Source of the DNA: Geobacteraceae bacterium
GTDB lineage: Bacteria; Desulfobacterota; Desulfuromonadia; Geobacterales; Pseudopelobacteraceae
Length of the DNA stretch: 46,085 nt
Direction of reading: 5' to 3'
NCBI GenBank assembly: GCA_021286935.1
Contig: JAJTBI010000016.1
Location: forward strand, 1 to 46,085
How positions within the stretch are numbered: the stretch's first letter is position 1; each line of letters starts with the position of its first letter. The position numbers and the translations under genes are program-made. The notes under the pieces were generated by a model. That model saw only the letters and a program-made list of their open reading frames with translations, made no database searches and was not told where the DNA came from. This document shows positions 9,208-16,560 of the stretch, piece after piece.

Positions 9208-10512
9208 ATGCATCCTGAACCCTGCTCCCTGTATCAAGGTCTGGTTGAAAATTGCCCTGATGTGATCTGGCAGACTGACCGCGAGCTCTGTTTCAGCTAC
9301 GTTAATGCTGCGGTCACCACGCAATTTGGCTACAGCCCGGAAGAGCTGGTGGGCCGACCTCTCCCGGAACTGCTTGCTTCGGCTTCCCGTGATTTTGTGC
9401 TGGGCCGTCTGGCTGCCAGGGTGGCAGAAGAGCAGACAGGAAAAAAAGTCGGCCATCGGCTGCTGGAGATCCTGATACTGCATAAGTCGGGCAATCTTGT
9501 CCCTGCCGAGGTGTCGGTTTCCGCCATCCGTGATGAGGCAGGAGGTCTGGTCGGTTTTCAGGGAGTAACCCGTAACGTGTCTGACCGGATACGGATTGAA
9601 GAACGGATGCGGCTTTCCGAGCGCAATTACCGTGAACTGGTGGAGCGTTCCAGCAGTTTTATCCTACGTTGGACCAGCGACGGCATTATTACCTTTGCCA
9701 ACTCCCACGTCTGTGAATTCTTTGGTTTTTTGCCGGAAGAGCTGGTGGGCCGGCATCTGGTGGGTACCATTGTGCCGGAGGTGGAAAGCACCGGGCAGAG
9801 TCTGCGGCAGTTAATTGCGGAAATCGGTGCCAACCCTGAGCAGTTCCGCACATCGGAGCACGAGACGATCTGCTGGGACGGCAGCAGGATCTGGGTGGCC
9901 TGGAGTAACTCCCCTGCCTACAATGAAAAGGGGCAGCCGGAGATCCTCAGTGTGGGGCATGATGTCTCTGAGAGGCGGCAGCGGGAGAAGCAGCTGGCCT
10001 ATCTGACGGTCCATGACCCAATGACCGGTCTCTATAACCGGGCCTATTTTGATACTGAATTTGAGCGGCTTTCCCGTGGCCGGCGCTTCCCGGTCAGTGT
10101 GGTGATCGCCTCTCTGGATAACCTGCAGCTGACCAATGATGAACAGGGGCGTGAACGGGGCGACCTGATCCTGATGAAGGCTGCCCGCCTGCTGAAGGAG
10201 GGCTTCCGGGCTGAAGATCTGGTCTCCCGCACCGGTGGAGACGGCTTTGCAATCCTGTTGCCGGGGCTGGATGAGCAGCAAACGGCAACCGGCCTGATCC
10301 GTTTCAGGGCGGCGGTTGCCCGTGCGTCGGAGCATGATCCGCCAGTATTTTTCTGTATGGGGGCCAGTACAGCCCACACCGGCAGCGAACTGTTGCGGGC
10401 GCAGCGAGAGGCCTCGGCAGCCATGGTGGCAGAAAAACTGCTACGTAAGAAACAGCGCGAACAGCAGGAAAAAGAACAGGAAGAGGCGCAGGAAGAAGGG
10501 ACTCCGGAATGA
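9208..10512 (+). CDS. PAS-PAS-GGDEF sensor protein with degenerate GGDGF site
   Basis: 434 residues: a PAS domain (about 8-125, starting YQGLVENCPDVIWQTDREL), a second PAS domain (about 140-260, with NYRELVERSSSFILRW), then a GGDEF-type domain (about 265-400). The signature is GGDGF at 343-347, with glycine in place of the metal-binding and catalytic glutamate. The usual FK of the DxDxFK motif reads LQ, and the C-terminus is a charged Glu/Lys/Gln tail rather than the normal GGDEF end. It is therefore probably an inactive cyclase that may bind GTP or c-di-GMP or act through protein contacts. It overlaps mtnP by 4 bases. Confidence 0.85.
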   Translation: MHPEPCSLYQGLVENCPDVIWQTDRELCFSYVNAAVTTQFGYSPEELVGRPLPELLASASRDFVLGRLAARVAEEQTGKKVGHRLLEILILHKSGNLVPAEVSVSAIRDEAGGLVGFQGVTRNVSDRIRIEERMRLSERNYRELVERSSSFILRWTSDGIITFANSHVCEFFGFLPEELVGRHLVGTIVPEVESTGQSLRQLIAEIGANPEQFRTSEHETICWDGSRIWVAWSNSPAYNEKGQPEILSVGHDVSERRQREKQLAYLTVHDPMTGLYNRAYFDTEFERLSRGRRFPVSVVIASLDNLQLTNDEQGRERGDLILMKAARLLKEGFRAEDLVSRTGGDGFAILLPGLDEQQTATGLIRFRAAVARASEHDPPVFFCMGASTAHTGSELLRAQREASAAMVAEKLLRKKQREQQEKEQEEAQEEGTPE

Positions 10513-11366
10513 TTGGCGTAATTGGCGGTAGTGGACTGTATGAGATGGAAGGGCTGGAGCAGGTTGAAGAAGTGACGGTTGAGACACCCTTTGGCGCACC
10601 TTCAGACGCGTATATAACCGGCGTTTTGAACGGCGTAAAGATGGCCTTTCTGCCACGTCACGGTCGTGGGCACCGCCTGCTGCCGTCGGAGGTCAACTAC
10701 CGGGCCAATATCTATGGCATGAAGCGGCTGGGGGTGCAGCGGATTATTTCGGTCTCTGCGGTGGGCAGTCTGAAAGAAGAGATTGCGCCGGGTCATATTG
10801 TAATTCCCGATCAGTTTATTGATCGTACCAAAGGGGTCAGAGAGGCCACCTTTTTCGGGAATGGGATTGTAGCCCATGTCGGCTTTGCCGATCCGACCTG
10901 TTCCTGTCTGTCTGACAAGCTGTACCGGGCTGCTCAGCAGGCTGGCGCGATCACCCATAGGGGGGGCACGTACATCTGTATGGAGGGGCCTGCCTTTTCA
11001 ACCCGTGCTGAATCAAACCTCTACCGTAGCATCGGGGGAGATATCATCGGCATGACCAACCTGACCGAGGCCAAGCTGGCCCGTGAGGCTGAGATCTGCT
11101 ACGGTGTGATTGCACTTTCCACTGATTACGACTGCTGGCATGAAACCCACGATGATGTCACGGTGGAGGCGATTCTGGAGATCATGCACAAGAATGTGGT
11201 CATGTCCAAGGCAATCATCCGCCAGCTTATGCACGACACCACGCTGCTTGAGCAGAGCTGTTGCTGTGGCAGTGCCCTGGCAAGCGCTATTATTACTGAT
11301 CGTTCCGTGATTCCGGCAGCCACTGTTGCCAAGCTTGGCCCGATCGTTTCCAAGTATCTGAACTAA
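10509..11366 (+). CDS. mtnP: S-methyl-5'-thioadenosine phosphorylase
   Basis: 285 residues of the purine nucleoside phosphorylase family II: phosphate loop GVIGGSGLYEM, PRHGRGHRLLPSEVNYRAN, substrate region CMEGPAFSTRAES, IGMTNLTEAKLAREAEICY and the specificity end STDYDCW. It cleaves methylthioadenosine with phosphate to adenine and methylthioribose-1-phosphate, the substrate of MtnA (encoded at 24109-25149). A methylthioinosine preference cannot be fully excluded by eye. It starts inside the stop of the PAS-GGDEF gene. Confidence 0.9.
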   Translation: MIGVIGGSGLYEMEGLEQVEEVTVETPFGAPSDAYITGVLNGVKMAFLPRHGRGHRLLPSEVNYRANIYGMKRLGVQRIISVSAVGSLKEEIAPGHIVIPDQFIDRTKGVREATFFGNGIVAHVGFADPTCSCLSDKLYRAAQQAGAITHRGGTYICMEGPAFSTRAESNLYRSIGGDIIGMTNLTEAKLAREAEICYGVIALSTDYDCWHETHDDVTVEAILEIMHKNVVMSKAIIRQLMHDTTLLEQSCCCGSALASAIITDRSVIPAATVAKLGPIVSKYLN

Positions 11367-11380
11367 GGAGCTATATACAT

Positions 11381-12298
11381 ATGGGTATTGTTGTTGTCGG
11401 TACGGTTGCCTTTGATACGGTAGAGACCCCCTTTGGCAAGGGCGAAAATGTGCTGGGCGGTTCTGCCACCTATTTCTCTACCTCAGCCAGTTTTTTCAGC
11501 GATGTCTCACTGGTAGCGGTGGTGGGTGAGGACTTCCCTGAAGAGCATGTTAGTTTTCTCAAGTCACGGGAGATTGACCTGCAGGGATTGCAGCGGATTC
11601 CGGGCAAGACCTTTCACTGGTCCGGCAAGTATGGCTATGACCTGAATGAGGCCCAGACCCTTGATACCCAGTTGAATGTGCTGCTGGATTTCAAACCTGA
11701 ACTGCCTGCGGCTTACCGTAGTACCGATGTCCTCTTCCTGGCCAATATCGATCCTGAGCTGCAGCTGCAGGTGCTGGATCAGGTGGAGAAACCACGCCTA
11801 ACCGCCTGTGACAGCATGAACTTCTGGATCTCTTCCAAGCCTGAAGCGTTGAAAGAGGTCATGCGACGGGTTGACATTGTGGTGATCAACGAAGGGGAGG
11901 CCCGCATGTTGACCGGTGAGGCTAACCTGGTCAAGGCAGCTCGCCAGATGATCAGCCAGGGCTGCAAGCGTCTGGTGGTAAAGCGGGGCGAGTACGGTGT
12001 GCTGATGTTCACCGCCGAGACTGTTTTTGCCGCTCCGGCTTGGCCACTGGAAGAGGTCTTTGATCCAACCGGTGCAGGAGATACCTTTGCCGGTGGCTTT
12101 ATGGGCTACCTGGCTAATACCGGTGACCTGTCTGAAGAAGGGATCCGGCAGGCCCTGGTGTTCGGTTCAGTGATGGCCTCCTTCAATGTGGAGGATTTCA
12201 GCCTGAACCGGATGAAGCGTTTGACCTACCCGGAGATTGAGGCCCGCTATCGCAGCTTCAAGGGGCTGACAAGTTTCCGGGATCTGGGGTTTAATTGA
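11381..12298 (+). CDS. PfkB family sugar/nucleoside kinase, substrate unknown
   Basis: 305 residues with the two PfkB signatures: an N-terminal glycine region (NVLGGSATYFS) and the catalytic anion hole FDPTGAGDTFAGGFMG near residue 228, where the Asp is the base. Members phosphorylate ribose, adenosine or similar hydroxyls with ATP. It lies 14 bases after mtnP with a strong AAGGAG site, suggesting a link to nucleoside or methylthioribose salvage. However, MtnP already yields a phosphorylated sugar, so it is not needed as an MTR kinase (MtnK is a different fold). Its stop codon forms part of the next promoter. Confidence 0.85.
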   Translation: MGIVVVGTVAFDTVETPFGKGENVLGGSATYFSTSASFFSDVSLVAVVGEDFPEEHVSFLKSREIDLQGLQRIPGKTFHWSGKYGYDLNEAQTLDTQLNVLLDFKPELPAAYRSTDVLFLANIDPELQLQVLDQVEKPRLTACDSMNFWISSKPEALKEVMRRVDIVVINEGEARMLTGEANLVKAARQMISQGCKRLVVKRGEYGVLMFTAETVFAAPAWPLEEVFDPTGAGDTFAGGFMGYLANTGDLSEEGIRQALVFGSVMASFNVEDFSLNRMKRLTYPEIEARYRSFKGLTSFRDLGFN

Positions 12299-12323
12299 CA
12301 AGCATACTGATGTCTGGTAGTTT
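12295..12323 (+). promoter_or_regulatory. Promoter for TPR lipoprotein and RodZ-like genes
   Basis: TTGACA at 12295-12300 contains the TGA stop of the kinase gene. TAGTTT at 12318-12323 follows after 17 bases. The downstream ATG is at 12367 with AAGGAG before it. Confidence 0.5.
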
Positions 12324-12366
12324 TTACAGCATGTTACGTGTTGCTAACCCATTACAAGGAGCCCCC

Positions 12367-13113
12367 ATGCGCTACGGAATCCTGTTGACTGTTTTGGCGT
12401 TTACGTCGGCTCTAGCGGGCTGTGTCGCTACATCATCCACGGGAAAACCGGCTTCGTACCACTATCAGATGGGGGTTTCGTACCTTGAGGAGCGAAACTA
12501 TACCGCTGCTTTGACTGACCTGACTGAAGCGGAAAAGCTGGATCCCAACAATGCAGAGCTTCAGTATAACCTGGGGCGGGCCCTGACCGGCAAACGGCGG
12601 CTTGATCTTGCTGAGCAGCGTTTTTTGCGGGCCTTGGCCCTGCGTCCCAACTACTCCGATGCACGCAATGATTTAGGGGTACTCTATCTTGAGACCAGCC
12701 GCTGGGATAATGCTATCCAGCAGTTCCGGGCAGTCAAGGATGACCTGTTTTATCCCCACCACGACCATGCCTTGATCAATCTTTCCCTGGCCTATCTTGG
12801 CAAAGGGGATTACAACGCCGCTTTGGAAGAACTGCAGATCGTCCGTGCTGCTGATCCGCGTAATCCGATGATCAAAGTGACTGTTGGGCGGGTTCTGTTT
12901 GCCCAGGGCAAGACGCCGCAGGCCATTGAGGAATACCGTCGGGCGATTGAGATAGCGCCTGATTACAACCAGGCATACTTTCACCTGGGGTTGGCGTTAA
13001 TGAAGCAAAGCCAGCTGGCTGCTGCCAAGGCAGCCTTCAAAGAGGTGGTCAGGATTTCACCTGATTCTGAAATCGGTCACACTGCCATGGGTTATATCGA
13101 CCTGCTCAGGTAG
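12367..13113 (+). CDS. TPR-repeat lipoprotein, PilF/PilW-like
   Basis: 248 residues. A lipoprotein signal peptide ends in the lipobox LAGC with Cys19 as the lipidation site. About five or six tetratricopeptide repeats follow (for example NAELQYNLGRAL, YSDARNDLGVLYLE, YNQAYFHLGLALMK). PilF/PilW lipoproteins help place the type IV pilus secretin in the outer membrane. The order rlmN, TPR lipoprotein, RodZ-like gene recalls the gammaproteobacterial rlmN-pilW-rodZ locus, which supports this call. The ATG at 12367 is preferred over an upstream in-frame start because of AAGGAG and the signal peptide. Confidence 0.8.
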   Translation: MRYGILLTVLAFTSALAGCVATSSTGKPASYHYQMGVSYLEERNYTAALTDLTEAEKLDPNNAELQYNLGRALTGKRRLDLAEQRFLRALALRPNYSDARNDLGVLYLETSRWDNAIQQFRAVKDDLFYPHHDHALINLSLAYLGKGDYNAALEELQIVRAADPRNPMIKVTVGRVLFAQGKTPQAIEEYRRAIEIAPDYNQAYFHLGLALMKQSQLAAAKAAFKEVVRISPDSEIGHTAMGYIDLLR

Positions 13114-13123
13114 GAGCCTATTC

Positions 13124-13954
13124 GTGGAACATGATCAGCTGGCTATAGTTGAGGAACCTGAGCAGCATACCGTTGGTTCTATTCTCTGCCGTTGCCGTCA
13201 ATTCAGCAACATCTCACTGGAAGAGGCGGCAGAAGCTACCAAAATTGGTAAAACCTATCTGCGCGCCCTGGAGGAAGACCGTTTTCAGGATCTTCCCAGT
13301 CCTGCCTATCTGAAAGGCTTCCTGAGAACCTATGCGAGCTACCTTGGTCTGCAGTCAGAAGAGCTGATCCAACTGGCCGGTCAGCAGGAGGCAACGCTTT
13401 CCAATGAGCCGGTGAAGACCGAACAGGCCCGTCAGACAACGACAGGCTTCAGCTTGAATTGGCAACGCCTGCTCCTACCTGCTGTGTTGCTGGTGGCGTT
13501 GATAGCTTCTTCCCTTTTTATGGTTCCCTCGCCACCCAAACATACTCTGCCTCCCCCGCCTCAGCCTCAGCCTCAGCCGGTGCCAACAGTGGCCGTTCAG
13601 CCGACGCTTTCCAGTGTTCGGGGAACACCAGCAGTCAGCCCTGAACAGCAAGAGCCTGTTGTTGAAAAACCAGCAGAGACGACCCCTCCTAAAAAGCCGC
13701 TTGATGGTTTTATGGTCAGGATGAAGGTTAACCGGAACAGTTCGTTGTCGGTAACAATTGATGATGCTGCATCTCAGGGGTACGATTTGACCAGTGGTGA
13801 TCTGATTGAGTGGAAGGCTACCCGTACCATCGCCCTGGACCTGACAGACGCTGCCAGTGTCGAGATTGAACTGAACGGCACCCCCCTGAAGCTGCAGGCA
13901 GCGCCCGGGAAACCAGCCTACATTGTTCTAGATGCGCATGGTATCAAACAGTAA
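13124..13954 (+). CDS. RodZ-like HTH membrane protein
   Basis: 276 residues, GTG start at 13124 after TAGGAG. The N-terminal HTH_25 (Xre-type) domain (about 15-85) contains AAEATKIGKTYLRALEEDRF, and LPSPAYLKGFLRTYASYLGL is the RodZ signature. One membrane helix (about 113-130) is followed by a Pro/Gln-rich periplasmic linker and a C-terminal DUF4115 beta domain. RodZ connects MreB to the envelope in rod-shaped cells. It begins 11 bases after the TPR lipoprotein gene, so the two are co-transcribed. Confidence 0.85.
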   Translation: MEHDQLAIVEEPEQHTVGSILCRCRQFSNISLEEAAEATKIGKTYLRALEEDRFQDLPSPAYLKGFLRTYASYLGLQSEELIQLAGQQEATLSNEPVKTEQARQTTTGFSLNWQRLLLPAVLLVALIASSLFMVPSPPKHTLPPPPQPQPQPVPTVAVQPTLSSVRGTPAVSPEQQEPVVEKPAETTPPKKPLDGFMVRMKVNRNSSLSVTIDDAASQGYDLTSGDLIEWKATRTIALDLTDAASVEIELNGTPLKLQAAPGKPAYIVLDAHGIKQ

Positions 13955-14015
13955 CCGGGGTTGGCGCCGATGACCCTGTTCACTGCATTATGATATAAAG
14001 GTTAAGCCGCCTGCC

Positions 14016-14043
14016 TTGACAGACCGGGACGCCGTGCTAGACT
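14016..14043 (+). promoter_or_regulatory. Promoter of signalling operon
   Basis: TTGACA at 14016-14021 and TAGACT at 14038-14043, 16 bases apart. The predicted start site near 14050 precedes the GTG at 14079 and argues against the in-frame ATG at 14016, which lies on the -35 box. Confidence 0.6.
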
Positions 14044-14078
14044 TACCTCTAGCAGGTATTTTGGGGGCGGGGTGTGGC

Positions 14079-14459
14079 GTGGCTGAGAAGCTCAAAAGAA
14101 TTCTGGTGGTAGATGACGAGGAAAACACTCGTATCGCCCTGACGCGTCTTTTGAGCCGTGAAGGGTACGAGGTAAACACCGCAGCAAACGGCCTGGAGGC
14201 ATTGAGCAGTTTGCGGGACAAACCGGCTGAATTGATTATTACCGATCTGAATATGCCGGAGATGAATGGCCTTACCTTTTTGCGTGAGCTGAACCGGGAG
14301 CATCCTGCCAGCAATGTGATCATGATTACCGCTTTTGGTGAGGTGGAGTCCTACCTTGAGGCGCTGAATCTGGGTGCTTTTGAGTATCTTAATAAGCCCC
14401 TCAGGCTTGAAGAGCTGCGAAAGGTAATGGGGAAAATGTTTCCGTCGCCTGCAACGTGA
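14079..14459 (+). CDS. Single-domain response regulator (CheY-like)
   Basis: 126 residues from a GTG at 14079 (VAEKLKRILVVDDEEN). Acidic pair in VVDDEEN, phospho-acceptor Asp in IITDLNMPEMNG, Thr in MITAFG and Lys in YLNKPLRLEE: a complete receiver with no output domain. The motif set resembles the receivers of NtrC-type regulators. The GTG was chosen because the promoter lies just upstream; the Shine-Dalgarno is only a G-rich stretch. It is the first gene of a cluster with UspA and a receiver-histidine kinase. Confidence 0.85.
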   Translation: MAEKLKRILVVDDEENTRIALTRLLSREGYEVNTAANGLEALSSLRDKPAELIITDLNMPEMNGLTFLRELNREHPASNVIMITAFGEVESYLEALNLGAFEYLNKPLRLEELRKVMGKMFPSPAT

Positions 14460-14473
14460 GAGGAGAATCACTG

Positions 14474-14929
14474 ATGAAACGTTTTGAAAAAATCCTGCTG
14501 GCAATTGATTTTTCCGACTACTCCGAAGTCGCCTGCGAATATGCCCTGACACTGGCTCAAAATTTTAACTCATCGTTGCTGGTACTGCATGTCATCAATG
14601 AACCGGTAGATCTGCGCGGTTTCTATGTGCCCCATATCTCCTTTGAACAGCTCGAGCAAGAGATCGAAACCGGTGCCGTTAAGATGTTGGAAACTTTTTG
14701 TAATGAAAATTTAAAAGAGTTTAGCGCCTTTACAACAGCGGTGGTTACCGGTGTCCCCTACGAAGAAATTATACGGGTTGCGGCCGAGCAGGAGAGCTCA
14801 CTGATCATTATCGGTACCCACGGTCGCACCGGTCTTGATCACCTGATCTTTGGCAGTACTGCCGAACGGGTGGTACGTAGTGCCCCCTGTCCGGTTATGA
14901 CGATCCGGCTTCCTGTCGCCACACCGTAA
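14474..14929 (+). CDS. Universal stress protein (UspA family)
   Basis: 151 residues. ILLAIDFSDYSEVACEYAL at the start and GTHGRTGLDHLIFGSTAE then APCPVMTIR at the end form the ATP-binding G-2x-G-9x-G(S/T) pattern, so this is probably an ATP-binding Usp. The ATG at 14474 follows AGGAG; an in-frame ATG at 14456 has no such site. It lies 14 bases after the receiver gene and 16 before the histidine kinase. Confidence 0.92.
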   Translation: MKRFEKILLAIDFSDYSEVACEYALTLAQNFNSSLLVLHVINEPVDLRGFYVPHISFEQLEQEIETGAVKMLETFCNENLKEFSAFTTAVVTGVPYEEIIRVAAEQESSLIIIGTHGRTGLDHLIFGSTAERVVRSAPCPVMTIRLPVATP

Positions 14930-14945
14930 CATCGGCTGTTACCCC

Positions 14946-16145
14946 ATGGCTCCAAACGTTCACTCCGTTCCGGCAACCATTCTGATTGTCGATGACGATA
15001 CAGCAATTCAAAATCTGCTTAGTATAATCCTGCAGCGTCGTGGCTATCGTGTGCTGACTTCCGGAACTGCTGCCGAGGGCTTGGCTCAGCTGGCTGAGCA
15101 TCAGATTGAGCTGGTCTTGATGGATTACCAGTTGCCTGACCGGGATGGTCTCTCAGCCCTGCTGGAGATTAAGGCACTGTATCCCTCAAGCTATGTTATT
15201 ATGGTAACCGGTCGGGGCAATGAAGAACTGGCAGTAGAACTGATGAAGGCCGGGGCATCGGAATACCTGCTGAAACCATTTGATACCCGTGTCCTGTCTG
15301 ACCGTATTGAGGCGGTGCTCAAGCTACGGGAGATTGAGTTGGCCAATCAGGCACTGCAGGCAGAACGAGAGCATCTGCTGCTTGAGATTGAAACCTGGAA
15401 CCGTGAGTTGCAGACCAGGGTGCAGGAGCGGACCGAGGCGCTGCACCGGGCGCAGTCAGAAATAGCTCAAACCGAGAAGCTGGCCGCCCTGGGCTACCTG
15501 GCTGCTGGTATGGCCCATGAAATTCGTAATCCGCTCAACTCCATCTCGCTCTTTACCCAACTGCTGGGGCAGGGGGTAGAGGAGGCGGAAATCGGTGACT
15601 ACCTTGGCAAGATCCTGAAAGAGGTTGATCGAATTGATGGCATCATCCGTAAGCTGGTGGATGCTGCCAACCGCAGTCGGCTAGTGGTTGATGATGTCCG
15701 GATGGATCAGGTCGTACAGGATGCCCTGGAGATCTTTTCGCCACAGATTGAGGCACGTCGGATTCAGGTTAGCTTCAACTGCCCTGAGGCGGTCCCCCCG
15801 ATTAAGGCTGATCGGACCGAGCTGGAACAGATTTTTACCAACCTGCTGATGAATGCTGTTGAAGAGCTGCCACAAGGTGGCCAGTTGTCCATTCAGATCA
15901 CCAGCCCACAAGGGCTGATCGAGATTCGGGTGGAGGATAATGGCGGCGGGATTGCTGCTGACCATCTGGAGGCTATCTTTAAACCGTTTTTCTCAACCAA
16001 AAGCCGTGGCACCGGTATCGGGCTGCCGGTGGCACGGCGTATCGCCCGTTTGTACCATGGCAATGTAGTGGTTGAGCAGACATCAAAGGATGGTACCACG
16101 TTTTTGGTAACCATTCCCCGTGAACAGGCAAAGGGTACTCACTGA
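14946..16145 (+). CDS. Receiver-histidine kinase hybrid
   Basis: 399 residues. An N-terminal receiver (D16-D18 pocket, phospho-acceptor D60 in VLMDYQLPDRDG, LKPFD lysine) is followed by a coiled coil (about 130-180, Glu/Arg/Leu-rich), a HisKA domain with phospho-accepting His191 in MAHEIRNPLNS, and HATPase_c with N box NLLMNAVEEL, G1 EDNGGGIA and G2 GTGIGLPVARR. No membrane helix, so it is cytoplasmic and probably controlled by phosphorylation of its own receiver. Neighbouring receivers at 14079 and 16152 are natural partners. The organisation resembles phosphorelay kinases lacking a direct sensor. Confidence 0.93.
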   Translation: MAPNVHSVPATILIVDDDTAIQNLLSIILQRRGYRVLTSGTAAEGLAQLAEHQIELVLMDYQLPDRDGLSALLEIKALYPSSYVIMVTGRGNEELAVELMKAGASEYLLKPFDTRVLSDRIEAVLKLREIELANQALQAEREHLLLEIETWNRELQTRVQERTEALHRAQSEIAQTEKLAALGYLAAGMAHEIRNPLNSISLFTQLLGQGVEEAEIGDYLGKILKEVDRIDGIIRKLVDAANRSRLVVDDVRMDQVVQDALEIFSPQIEARRIQVSFNCPEAVPPIKADRTELEQIFTNLLMNAVEELPQGGQLSIQITSPQGLIEIRVEDNGGGIAADHLEAIFKPFFSTKSRGTGIGLPVARRIARLYHGNVVVEQTSKDGTTFLVTIPREQAKGTH

Positions 16146-16151
16146 GGGTCC

Positions 16152-16556
16152 ATGACAGCTACGGTCGCTAATATTCTTATTATTGATGATGATCCCTTTT
16201 TTCAGCGGATTCTTTCGGATGCCTTCAGGGAAAACGGGTTCACGGTCTTTGTTGCCAGTGATGGTATTGAAGGGGTAAAGCTCTACCTTGAAAAGTTTCC
16301 AGATGTGGTTATCTCTGACCTGGTCATGCCCCGCATGGGTGGGGTCAGTACCTGTATGGAGATCAACCGGGTGGCTGGAGAACGGCAGCCGATCATCATT
16401 CTGCTGACCTCCATGTTTCAGGAAGGCCCCCATGAACATGAAACCCCGGAAATGGGGGCACGCTTCCATATCCCCAAGTCAACGGCACCACTGGATATCG
16501 TGATTCTGGTTGAACAACTGATCGAACGCGCCAAACTCCAGTCTGTTCCCCGCTGA
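16152..16556 (+). CDS. Single-domain response regulator
   Basis: 134 residues: ILIIDDDPFFQRIL acidic pocket, phospho-acceptor in VVISDLVMPRMGG, LLTSMF switch Thr and FHIPKSTAPLD lysine. No output domain. A His-rich insert (GPHEHETPEMGARFH) precedes the lysine. It starts 6 bases after the kinase stop and 4 bases before the FAD dehydrogenase, so it belongs to the same transcript and is a likely target of the kinase. Confidence 0.88.
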   Translation: MTATVANILIIDDDPFFQRILSDAFRENGFTVFVASDGIEGVKLYLEKFPDVVISDLVMPRMGGVSTCMEINRVAGERQPIIILLTSMFQEGPHEHETPEMGARFHIPKSTAPLDIVILVEQLIERAKLQSVPR

Positions 16557-16560
16557 TAGC

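Noticed and set aside
13540..13585. Simple repeat in rodZ region (cctcag units)
   Set aside because: It encodes the Pro/Gln linker of the RodZ-like protein, a normal low-complexity spacer.
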